This document shows positions 1 through 5,833 of a stretch of 7,058 nt of DNA, piece by piece (position 1 is the stretch's first letter; every line of letters starts with the position of its first letter). The notes below the pieces were generated by a model, which made no database searches, was not told the origin of the DNA, and saw only the letters and a list, made by a program, of their open reading frames with translations. The position numbers and the translations under genes were made by a program. This stretch comes from Oligoflexia bacterium. Its GTDB lineage: Bacteria > Bdellovibrionota > UBA1018 > CAIMNF01. The stretch lies in the NCBI GenBank assembly GCA_903858975.1, contig CAIOKW010000322.1, positions 1-7,058 on the forward strand. Reading direction: 5' to 3'.

Positions 1-540
1 AAAACCAGCCCCTGGATTAATCGCAATCATCCCATTGGTTTTTCCGGATGATTTGGCACGTTCCCACTCTTCACTCCAAGGAGGAAGTACTCTCAGATTT
101 TCGTCCACATCAATTCCGGTAAACGCAGCCTTCCAGGTCGCATTCCAGTCTTGCTCTTCTTCTGCTTTCAGTTGCGGAGCGGTTCGAAATTGATATTCGG
201 AAATCAGCCAGTCGATCGCGAGATTCCCTGACTTTTCGTCTTTAAAATAGGCAATCACCTTGAGTCTCTGCTCTTGAGATACCCAGTCGCGCTCATGTGG
301 CGCCATACCCTCGTCCAAGACCCATGACTCGGTTTCATATCCCCGCTCATGTGCCTCTTCAGAAAGCATCACACCTTCCGTGAGACCATAAAATGCAGAC
401 TCACCGGTAGAAGAATCAACTAAATCCGAACAATAGTCATTAAAGCGCGCAAGAACATCTTCCCGTGTGTGGGTCGCTGGAGCCGCTTGCTTGCCGAGTG
501 ACACTTGAGCATCAAGCTCAAACGACAAAGCGTAAATCAT
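1..540 (-). CDS. prmA: Ribosomal protein L11 methyltransferase-like protein (PrmA), N-terminal 180 codons, cut by the left window edge
   Basis: The frame opens with ATG at 540-538 and stays open for exactly 180 codons to base 1, so the 3' end lies outside the window. PrmA uses S-adenosylmethionine to trimethylate amino groups of ribosomal protein L11 in the cytoplasm. Visible family marks are DWNATWKAAF (about residues 131-140), the following RVLPPW (150-155), and MIAINPGAGF (171-180). The last is the beginning of the PrmA motif that normally continues as GTGTH at the SAM-binding Rossmann domain. That domain itself is beyond the edge. The segment before DWNATW is roughly 35 residues longer than in E. 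coli PrmA as I recall it, so the substrate-binding N-terminal domain is enlarged and its target less certain. The start overlaps the rng stop as ATGA and has no good Shine-Dalgarno, which suggests translation by reinitiation after rng. The family call is fairly firm; the L11 substrate is inferred. Confidence 0.85.
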   Translation of the reverse strand, partial: MIYALSFELDAQVSLGKQAAPATHTREDVLARFNDYCSDLVDSSTGESAFYGLTEGVMLSEEAHERGYETESWVLDEGMAPHERDWVSQEQRLKVIAYFKDEKSGNLAIDWLISEYQFRTAPQLKAEEEQDWNATWKAAFTGIDVDENLRVLPPWSEEWERAKSSGKTNGMIAINPGAGF

Positions 541-3503
541 GACTCTGAACCATCACCCTGACGAACCGGAGCCTCAAATTCGGGCGCCTGAACGTTTCCA
601 ATCGCATCCGGATTACGATTGTTCCCTTGAGCCATCATATTACCCTGTGGACGAAAGCGATTCCCTTGCGCTCCACCTTGATTACCCCCGCGATTGTTTT
701 GATTCCGATTGCGGTTATTGTTTTGGTTCCGATTACGGTTGTTATTTTGGTTTTGATTTTGATTCTGATTACGGAAGTTCTGGCCCCTTGGGTTGCGATT
801 ATTTCCGCCCTGCCCTTGAGCCGCATTATTACTTCCAAGGCTCGCAATCGCTGCATCCTGAGCGGCTTGAGCGCGAAGATAAGCAAGCTGATCTTCATCA
901 TCCATATCACTAAAGTTTTGGGTCGCTATCGGCGCTTTCGGTTTAGGTGCATCAAAATTCGGCTGACGATCTTCATCCAGAACTTGAACATCACTTGTTT
1001 GAGCTTCGCCTTCTACCGCTTGATTCCCTTTTTCTTCACTTCGAACCACCGGAGTAATGGTTGCAGCACGTGCCGTAATAAAGGCGCCACTTGGCTTCAC
1101 CGCAGGAGGCTGAGGCGCATTGTTTCTGGGCGCCGGAGGAGCCGATGATTCATCTTCTGAATCTGAGCGATCACGCTCAATCATTTTCGGCGATGATTGC
1201 TCATTGCGACGCTGCTTGCCCTTTTCCTTACGTTCAGAACGCTCTCGCTCCATTCGCAATTGTCGTGCAATGTCTTGGCTCTGCTTCTTCCCTTGCATGC
1301 GGTCTGAAACCACTTCGAATTGCTCCGAATGGAACTCAAGAATCGTTTGAAGGTAAACTGATTTATTGTAGCGTCGTTCTAATTGATCAAGCGCCTCACG
1401 AAGTTCAATCGCTAGAATGTTAATCACAGCTTCATGTGCTGAAACGAGAATTTTCTTCGCTTCACGATCGACACTCAGGCGTTCAATCTCACGAAGGATC
1501 TCGTATGCAACGGTTTGATTGGTCTTCGTATACCCTCTGCCTTCGCAATGAGAACAAGGCTCACACAAAGAACGCACGAGCGTATCGCGAGTCCGTTTAC
1601 GAGTCATTTCAACCAGACCTAATTCAGAAATCTTCTGAATGGTCGGTCGAGCGCGGTCTTTTTTGAGCGCTTCATCCAATGCACGATAAACGCGCATCTT
1701 GTTGTCTTCGCGCTCCATGTCGATGAAATCGACAATGATGATCCCACCACAGTTTCTGAGGCGAAGTTGATAGGCGATTTCTTCAGCAGCTTCTAAGTTA
1801 GTTTTCAGGATCGTATCTTCAAGGTTTTTCTTACCGACGAAACGACCGGTGTTGACGTCGATTGCAACCAAGGCTTCTGCTTGATCGATCACAATGTAAC
1901 CACCACTCTTCAGCCACACTCGGCGCTCCAAAGAACGGGTCAATTCGCTTGAAAGCCCATAAGCATCAAATACAGGAATATCACCCTGATAAAGCTCGAT
2001 CTTTTCAATCAACGCTGGCATGAAACGCTCAGCAAATGCGATCAATTCATTGTAGTGATAGCGAGTATCAACAATAATCCTGTCGATATCTTCATTCACC
2101 CAGTCACGGATCGCACGAAGGGTAGAATTTAAATCTTCATACACGAGTGATGGAGCAGAAACGTCATCTGCACGAGTGCGGATTTCGCCCCAAAGTTTTG
2201 AAAGATAATCAATATCTTGCTTAATCCAAGACTCAGGGTCTTTTCCGCCGCTCGCGGTACGAACGATGAAACCCATCTTACGAGGACGATTCTTTTCAAC
2301 GAAATCACGAAGGCGACGACGTTCATCATCACGCTCAATACGGCGACTCACTCCTACGTGATCAATCGAAGGCATACACACTAAGTGACGCCCCGGAAGA
2401 CTCACATGACAAGTCAATCGAGCCCCTTTAGTCGCAATAGGATCTTTCGCGATCTGAACAATTACTTCTTGGCCTTCCTTTAAAAGGTCAGAAATATTGG
2501 CTTGAGCGCGGGGCCGAATATTTTTAGATTTAATTCTACGATCGCGTCCGCGTTGCTCGCGGAATTCAGGGCGCGCTTTACGGCCTTTGGCTTGCCCTTG
2601 AGGACCCTGAGCTTCGCCCGCCATTGCAGCACGGTCGCTTTCAACATTACCCACTTCATTGAGGCTTTCATTGACAGAGTCTGGAATGTGCGTTGGATCT
2701 TCGTGAGATTCACCGGCTGCGAATTGAGCGCGAGGTTTTCCATCTGCACCTTTGCCGCCACGACGACTGCGGTTACGATTGCGTCCGCGACGTCCACGAC
2801 GTTGCTGCTGATCAGCTAAACCTTCAAGACCTCCAGCAGGAGCTACTCCCTCAGAAGCGGCGCCTTCTAAAGCCTCCACTCCTTCTGTACCTTCAGCCCC
2901 TTCTGGTGAAGATTCTTCAGAAGAATCTTCGTCCATCTCGTCCGAGCCCTCTGAGTCTTCTGACTCTTCTGAGCCTTCCAGATCTTCGTCTTCTTCAGTC
3001 TCTTCGCTGACTACCGCGGTTTCAGTTTCAGAATAGGACTCACGGGTCGCCTCGGCAAAACGAGGATCATGATTCACATTCTGGAACTCACCTGTTGCTT
3101 CATCTTGAACTTGCTCAAGATGCTCAGAGGCTTGCGCCTCAAGAGTCGCGTTATCCATTCCCTCTTCGGAACTTCCCGCTTCTAAAACCGTTTCGAAGAT
3201 CTGACCTTCTTCGTCTTGGGACATCTCTTCAAATTCTTCACCCGAAACTTCGGTCTCCTCACCCATTACTTTTGGGTGAACATAAATGTCATCGACATAA
3301 AGAAAGGCTGCCTTATCGAGACCTACGTCTACGAAAGCGGCTTGCATCCCCGGAAGGACGCGAGTCACACGACCCTTGTAAATATTCCCGACAATCCCTT
3401 TGTCACTTTGTCTTTCAATTAAGAGTTCTTGGATCCTGCCCTCTTCCATCAGAGCGATTCTTACTTCTGGAAGGCTTGCATTAATAATGAGTTCTTTTGC
3501 CAT
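537..3503 (-). CDS. rng: RNase E/G family endoribonuclease with a split S1 domain and a disordered C-terminal tail
   Basis: A single-strand-specific endoribonuclease for rRNA maturation and mRNA decay. Numbering is from ATG 3503 (988 aa). Residues 37-78 are the first half of an S1 domain (GNIYKGRV, AAFVDVG). Residues 79-335 are an acidic-then-basic insertion, and S1 resumes at about 338 (DLLKEGQEV, KGARLTCHVSLPGR). The 5'-phosphate sensor residues are kept (VRT, R415/T416). The catalytic DNase I-like region has AIDVNTG (D549, N551) and VDFIDM (D592), matching E. coli RNase E D303, N305 and D346. A Zn-link CSHC follows (C650, C653), then the small domain to about 735. The tail has a basic patch (about 746-767) and an Asn/Arg/Gln-rich stretch (893-966) that could bind RNA or partner enzymes. 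RNase G enzymes are usually about 490-520 aa. An in-frame GTG at 3509 is rejected as the start because it lies in the GAGGTG ribosome-binding site. It could equally be named rne; the core resembles RNase G. Confidence 0.95.
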   Translation of the reverse strand: MAKELIINASLPEVRIALMEEGRIQELLIERQSDKGIVGNIYKGRVTRVLPGMQAAFVDVGLDKAAFLYVDDIYVHPKVMGEETEVSGEEFEEMSQDEEGQIFETVLEAGSSEEGMDNATLEAQASEHLEQVQDEATGEFQNVNHDPRFAEATRESYSETETAVVSEETEEDEDLEGSEESEDSEGSDEMDEDSSEESSPEGAEGTEGVEALEGAASEGVAPAGGLEGLADQQQRRGRRGRNRNRSRRGGKGADGKPRAQFAAGESHEDPTHIPDSVNESLNEVGNVESDRAAMAGEAQGPQGQAKGRKARPEFREQRGRDRRIKSKNIRPRAQANISDLLKEGQEVIVQIAKDPIATKGARLTCHVSLPGRHLVCMPSIDHVGVSRRIERDDERRRLRDFVEKNRPRKMGFIVRTASGGKDPESWIKQDIDYLSKLWGEIRTRADDVSAPSLVYEDLNSTLRAIRDWVNEDIDRIIVDTRYHYNELIAFAERFMPALIEKIELYQGDIPVFDAYGLSSELTRSLERRVWLKSGGYIVIDQAEALVAIDVNTGRFVGKKNLEDTILKTNLEAAEEIAYQLRLRNCGGIIIVDFIDMEREDNKMRVYRALDEALKKDRARPTIQKISELGLVEMTRKRTRDTLVRSLCEPCSHCEGRGYTKTNQTVAYEILREIERLSVDREAKKILVSAHEAVINILAIELREALDQLERRYNKSVYLQTILEFHSEQFEVVSDRMQGKKQSQDIARQLRMERERSERKEKGKQRRNEQSSPKMIERDRSDSEDESSAPPAPRNNAPQPPAVKPSGAFITARAATITPVVRSEEKGNQAVEGEAQTSDVQVLDEDRQPNFDAPKPKAPIATQNFSDMDDEDQLAYLRAQAAQDAAIASLGSNNAAQGQGGNNRNPRGQNFRNQNQNQNQNNNRNRNQNNNRNRNQNNRGGNQGGAQGNRFRPQGNMMAQGNNRNPDAIGNVQAPEFEAPVRQGDGSES
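693..764 (-). repeat. Imperfect 24-bp tandem repeat, three units, in the 3' end of rng
   Basis: Units lie at 693-716, 717-740 and 741-764. The first two differ at only a few positions and the third is more degenerate. On the coding (minus) strand they encode the Asn/Arg/Gln run, in which the eight-residue unit NNNRNRNQ occurs twice. The repeat length is a multiple of three, so copy-number changes would lengthen or shorten the tail without breaking the frame or the downstream prmA overlap. Confidence 0.8.
2499..3269 (-). other. Coding segment for a ~257-residue insertion inside the S1 domain of the RNase E/G protein
   Basis: Between the AAFLYVDDI strand and the DLLKEGQEV strand of S1 the protein carries about 257 extra residues. 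The order is mixed acidic sequence, then a very acidic Glu/Ser/Asp block (about 2895-3035), then a basic Arg/Gly/Asn block (about 2748-2804), then a second Arg/Lys-rich block (about 2508-2582) just before S1 resumes. The frame is continuous, so this is not a frameshift or an inserted element. The segment is predicted to be disordered from its composition. Alphaproteobacterial RNase E proteins are known to carry insertions in the same domain, so the site is tolerant. The role here is unknown; RNA or protein contacts are an inference. Confidence 0.8.
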
Positions 3504-3506
3504 ACG

Positions 3507-3512
3507 CACCTC
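3507..3512 (-). promoter_or_regulatory. Shine-Dalgarno site that decides the rng start
   Basis: On the minus strand GAGGTG precedes the ATG at 3503, with five bases between GAGG (3512-3509) and the ATG. This is normal spacing. The alternative GTG start at 3509-3507 is part of this very motif and would have no ribosome-binding site of its own, so the protein should begin MAKEL. Confidence 0.75.
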
Positions 3513-3519
3513 GCGTCAT

Positions 3520-3532
3520 CCGCTTTAAGCGG
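3520..3532. repeat. Short perfect inverted repeat in the rng leader
   Basis: CCGCTT and AAGCGG flank a single T, giving a palindrome that would fold as a 5-bp stem with a 3-base loop. It lies seven bases upstream of the rng Shine-Dalgarno site. It could be an operator half-site pair or a small hairpin limiting translation of rng; neither is shown by the sequence alone. Confidence 0.5.
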
Positions 3533-3536
3533 GATT

Positions 3537-3542
3537 GTTATA
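3537..3542 (-). promoter_or_regulatory. Possible -10 element for the rng-prmA unit
   Basis: On the minus strand TATAAC matches the sigma70 -10 consensus at five of six positions. No convincing -35 box lies 16-18 bases upstream (CGTCCA at 17). If used, transcription would begin near 3530, inside the short palindrome, giving a leader of under 30 bases. A more distant start further into the divergent region is equally possible. Confidence 0.25.
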
Positions 3543-3574
3543 GGCAAGAGAAGAAAGAATGGACGATTAAATCA

Positions 3575-3652
3575 GTGAGTTCGCCTCGACTAAGTGGCTC
3601 GAAAGCAACCCTGCTGAACCGTGAGGAAGACTCTTTAGCTCCGCTCGGTTCA
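3575..3652. repeat. Cluster of three inverted repeats (potential RNA hairpins) upstream of rng
   Basis: The strongest has perfect 7-bp arms, TGAACCG (3615-3621) and CGGTTCA (3646-3652). Further pairs inside are G3623-C3644 and GGA (3625-3627) with TCC (3640-3642), around a roughly 12-base loop. Beside it AGCA (3604-3607) pairs with TGCT (3612-3615) around four bases. GT/GAG (3575-3579) pairs with CTC/AC (3585-3590) with one bulged base. Inverted repeats fold on either strand, so this may be a structured 5' leader of rng (minus strand) or a small plus-strand RNA. I could not match it to any riboswitch or small RNA family I know. Confidence 0.45.
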
Positions 3653-3867
3653 AGGATAATTTTTTTTCATTTCGAACTTTAATCATGGAGTGCCTGAAAC
3701 TTTTACTGAATCAATTCGTCTTAAGTTCTTGCGAAGATTCTTCTTTTCTTGCTTGTTGTTTTACTTGTTTTTGCCTGAGCAGGAGGAGGTCATCTCTTCA
3801 AATGCTTTGTCTTATTCTCCAAGACTCGGGCAATTCCCAATATTTTTAATAAATCTTTTGCCTATTC

Positions 3868-3896
3868 TTCACTTAGGCCTGAGATCAGAGTATAGC
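3868..3896 (+). promoter_or_regulatory. Candidate sigma70-type promoter for deoCBA
   Basis: TTCACT (3868-3873, four of six matches to the -35 consensus) and TATAGC (3891-3896, four of six to the -10) are separated by exactly 17 bases. The predicted start would fall near 3903, leaving a leader of about 30 bases before the deoC ATG. It is the best-spaced candidate I found on this strand, but both boxes are imperfect. Confidence 0.4.
3872..3883. promoter_or_regulatory. Near-perfect 12-bp palindrome overlapping the deoC promoter candidate (possible operator)
   Basis: CTTAGGCCTGAG is a palindrome except for one T/G position. It overlaps the last bases of the candidate -35 box and continues into the spacer, where repressors often bind. 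deo operons are commonly repressed by DeoR- or CytR-type regulators responding to deoxyribose phosphates or nucleosides. No regulator gene is in the window, so assignment to one is inference. Confidence 0.3.
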
Positions 3897-3923
3897 ATGG
3901 TAATCAGAACATCAATCCCAAAA

Positions 3924-3928
3924 AAAGG
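3924..3928 (+). promoter_or_regulatory. Shine-Dalgarno site of deoC
   Basis: AAAGG, at the end of an A-rich stretch, lies five bases upstream of the ATG at 3934. It is moderate in strength and supports this start. Confidence 0.5.
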
Positions 3929-3933
3929 CGTTT

Positions 3934-4632
3934 ATGACTCACCCCTCTCTTAGCCCAACTGACCTCGCTCAAAAGATTGACCACACCCTTTTAAAGTCCA
4001 CCCTCACTCTCACGGAACTTGAAAAGCTTTGTCGTGAGGCGTTAGAATTCCAATTCAAAACCGTCTGCATCCCACCCACTTGGGTGAAAGATGGGGTCAA
4101 ACTTCTTCAGGGAAGTCGAGTCGGTACGATCACGGTAGTGGGGTTCCCTCTTGGGTATTCGGATGCCGCGTCAAAAGCTCTCGAAGCAAGAATTGCAATC
4201 GAGCAAGGCGCTAGCGAGATCGACATGGTCCTTAACGTGAGCTTCTTGAAAAATGCGCGCTATACCGAACTCGAGGCGGATGTTGCGACCGTAGCCCACG
4301 CGTGTGGCCCCATTCCTCTCAAAGTGATCATCGAGACTGCCTACCTGACGGATGACGAAAAGGTAAAGGCGGCCCTGATCGCTGAAAAGGCCGGCGCTCA
4401 ATTTGTGAAAACTTCCACCGGATTCGCAACCGGGGTCCCAGTCACGGGCGCAACGCTTGCCGATATTGAACTTTTGAGGAAGACTTTAAAGCCCGAAACT
4501 AAAATCAAAGCCTCCGGCGGAGTTCGGGATCTCGCCATGGCTTATGATTTGATCCGCGCAGGTGCTGATCGCTTAGGCACCTCAAGTGGAGTTTCGATTT
4601 TGGCTGGATTAAAAGTAGACGGAGGATATTAA
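3934..4632 (+). CDS. deoC: Deoxyribose-phosphate aldolase (DERA)
   Basis: This class I aldolase cleaves 2-deoxyribose-5-phosphate reversibly into acetaldehyde and glyceraldehyde-3-phosphate, the last step of deoxyribonucleoside breakdown, in the cytoplasm. At 232 aa it is of the short DERA type (about 220-230 aa, as in Bacillus) rather than the 259-aa E. coli type. It forms a single TIM barrel: IDHTLL near the N-terminus (15-20), VVGFPLG (68-74), EIDMVLN with D97 (E. coli D102), FVKTSTGF with the Schiff-base lysine K159 (E. coli K167), and KASGGVR with the activating lysine K192 (E. coli K201). The GTSSG phosphate-binding loop lies at 215-219. All catalytic residues are present. It is first in the operon, and its stop is one base before the deoB start, with the deoB ribosome-binding site inside its last codons. 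Confidence 0.97.
   Translation: MTHPSLSPTDLAQKIDHTLLKSTLTLTELEKLCREALEFQFKTVCIPPTWVKDGVKLLQGSRVGTITVVGFPLGYSDAASKALEARIAIEQGASEIDMVLNVSFLKNARYTELEADVATVAHACGPIPLKVIIETAYLTDDEKVKAALIAEKAGAQFVKTSTGFATGVPVTGATLADIELLRKTLKPETKIKASGGVRDLAMAYDLIRAGADRLGTSSGVSILAGLKVDGGY
4621..4625 (+). promoter_or_regulatory. Strong Shine-Dalgarno site of deoB inside the deoC 3' end
   Basis: GGAGG lies eight bases upstream of the deoB ATG at 4634 and is read as codons for the C-terminal Gly-Gly of DeoC. The only separator between the genes is one base, so deoC termination and deoB initiation should be coupled. Confidence 0.8.
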
Positions 4633-4633
4633 G

Positions 4634-5824
4634 ATGAAGAGAGTGTTTTGGATTGTCATGGATGGCGTAGGCGTAGGCCAAGCTCCTGATGCAAAAGCAT
4701 TTGGAGACCTAGGAGCAAACACACTCTCCAATCTTTCGAGCGCAATTTTAAAACTCCGTGGAAGCCCACTTCAAATTCCAAACCTATTAAAACTCGGCAT
4801 CCACCAAGTCACTCCAGTTGCGGGCACCACCGCTCCTTCTGAAGTCTTAGGAGGCTATGGGAAATGCAATGAGCGTTCATCCGGTAAAGACACAACCTCC
4901 GGGCACTGGGAAATGGCAGGACTGGTTGTCTCTGAAGCATTTCCTGTTTATGAGCAAGGATTCCCTGATGCGATCATCGACCGATGGGTGAAAGAAAATC
5001 ACCTCCCGGGCATTCTCGGCAATAAGGCCGCCAGCGGAACCACCATCATCGAAGAACTCGGCATGGAGCACATTTTAAGTGGAAAACCGATTCTCTACAC
5101 CTCAGCCGACAGTGTCTGGCAGGTGGCTGCACACGAAGAATTTTTTGGACTCGATCGACTCCTCACCATTTGTAAATCAGCACGTAAGATCTGTGATGAA
5201 TTGAACCTCGGACGAGTCATTGCGCGCCCATTTATTGGTGATCCTAGAAAAGGCATTCCTTTTAAGCGCACTTATAATCGAAAAGATTACGCTCAACTTC
5301 CTTTTGGCAAAACCATCTTAGATGACCTATGTGAAGCAAAAATCCCCGTCATTGGTGTTGGGAAAATATCGAATATTTTTGCAGGAGTTGGGGTCCCTGA
5401 AAATATCGACACAAAAGGAAATACCGACGGACTTCGCGTCATCCTCGACTGTATCAAAAACAAACCGACAGGCCTGATCTACGTCAACTTGATTGATTTT
5501 GACATGCTCTACGGGCATCGAAGAGACATCCCGGGGTTCGCGGCCGCGCTTGAAGAGTTCGATCGAACACTCGGAACCCTCATGGACGAAATGCATGAAG
5601 ATGATCTGGTCATGCTCACCGCTGATCACGGAAACGATCCTACATTTCCCGGAAGCGATCACACGCGCGAGTGCGTGCCCGTCATTACTTATTCAAAATC
5701 AGGCAAACAGAACGTCAATCTCGGAGTTCGTGATTCTTTCGCGGACATGGGCGCAACGATTTTTGAGGCATTGACTGGAAATCCTCATACTTCTGGCAAA
5801 AGCTTTTTAAACCTCATCAACTGA
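4634..5824 (+). CDS. deoB: Phosphopentomutase
   Basis: It interconverts (deoxy)ribose-1-phosphate and (deoxy)ribose-5-phosphate, linking nucleoside phosphorylases to DeoC. It belongs to the alkaline phosphatase superfamily and uses two Mn ions in the cytoplasm. Length is 396 aa, as expected (B. cereus 394, E. coli 407). The N-terminal IVMDGVGVG gives metal ligand D10. GKDTTSGHWE (84-93) holds the phosphorylated threonine, T87 by alignment with B. cereus T85. ASGT (133-136), SADSVWQVAAHEE (157-169) and RVIARPF (194-200) are family blocks of the cap region. DFDMLYGHRRD supplies D290 and H295, TADHGND supplies D331 and H332, and SDHTRE supplies H343, so the metal-binding set is complete. It is second in the operon, 1 base after deoC and 9 bases before deoA. 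No sign of damage. Confidence 0.97.
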   Translation: MKRVFWIVMDGVGVGQAPDAKAFGDLGANTLSNLSSAILKLRGSPLQIPNLLKLGIHQVTPVAGTTAPSEVLGGYGKCNERSSGKDTTSGHWEMAGLVVSEAFPVYEQGFPDAIIDRWVKENHLPGILGNKAASGTTIIEELGMEHILSGKPILYTSADSVWQVAAHEEFFGLDRLLTICKSARKICDELNLGRVIARPFIGDPRKGIPFKRTYNRKDYAQLPFGKTILDDLCEAKIPVIGVGKISNIFAGVGVPENIDTKGNTDGLRVILDCIKNKPTGLIYVNLIDFDMLYGHRRDIPGFAAALEEFDRTLGTLMDEMHEDDLVMLTADHGNDPTFPGSDHTRECVPVITYSKSGKQNVNLGVRDSFADMGATIFEALTGNPHTSGKSFLNLIN

Positions 5825-5833
5825 AAGAATTTT

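Larger units (their letters stand above)
3504..3933. other. Divergent intergenic region between rng and deoC
   Basis: These 430 bases carry no convincing gene. The rng-proximal third holds inverted repeats. A T8 run sits at 3660-3667. From about 3720 to 3780 the plus strand is pyrimidine-rich (T/C), and from about 3840 to 3930 it is AT-rich with a promoter-like sequence for deoC. A perfect AGGAGGAGGT at 3781-3790 precedes only a 15-codon frame. The region must hold the promoters for both divergent units. Confidence 0.7.

Noticed and set aside
539..1148. Long plus-strand open frames opposite the end of rng (124 and 173 codons)
   Set aside because: They are antisense to the low-complexity tail of rng, have Asp/Tyr- or Ile/Val-rich compositions produced by the repeats, and resemble no protein family.
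2895..3035. Acid-rich block as a possible frameshift or foreign insertion in rng
   Set aside because: The frame continues without a stop through the block and S1 sequence resumes in the same frame, with base use like the rest of the gene.
2480..3484. Several 100-130 codon frames on both strands within rng
   Set aside because: All lie inside the continuous RNase E/G coding frame, where biased codons keep other frames open. None shows domain motifs.
3507..3509. GTG start giving a 990-residue RNase E/G protein
   Set aside because: The codon overlaps the GAGGTG ribosome-binding site that serves the ATG at 3503.
3615..3667. Rho-independent terminator on the plus strand (hairpin followed by T8)
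   Set aside because: Seven bases separate the stem from the T run, the stem has internal mismatches, and no plus-strand gene ends upstream of it. It was kept only as a structured element.
3690..3953. Plus-strand 87-codon frame starting at GTG with a hydrophobic stretch, and a 54-codon frame from ATG 3685
   Set aside because: Neither has a proper ribosome-binding site. The first runs past the deoC start in another frame, and the hydrophobic look comes from the T/C-rich tract of the intergenic region.
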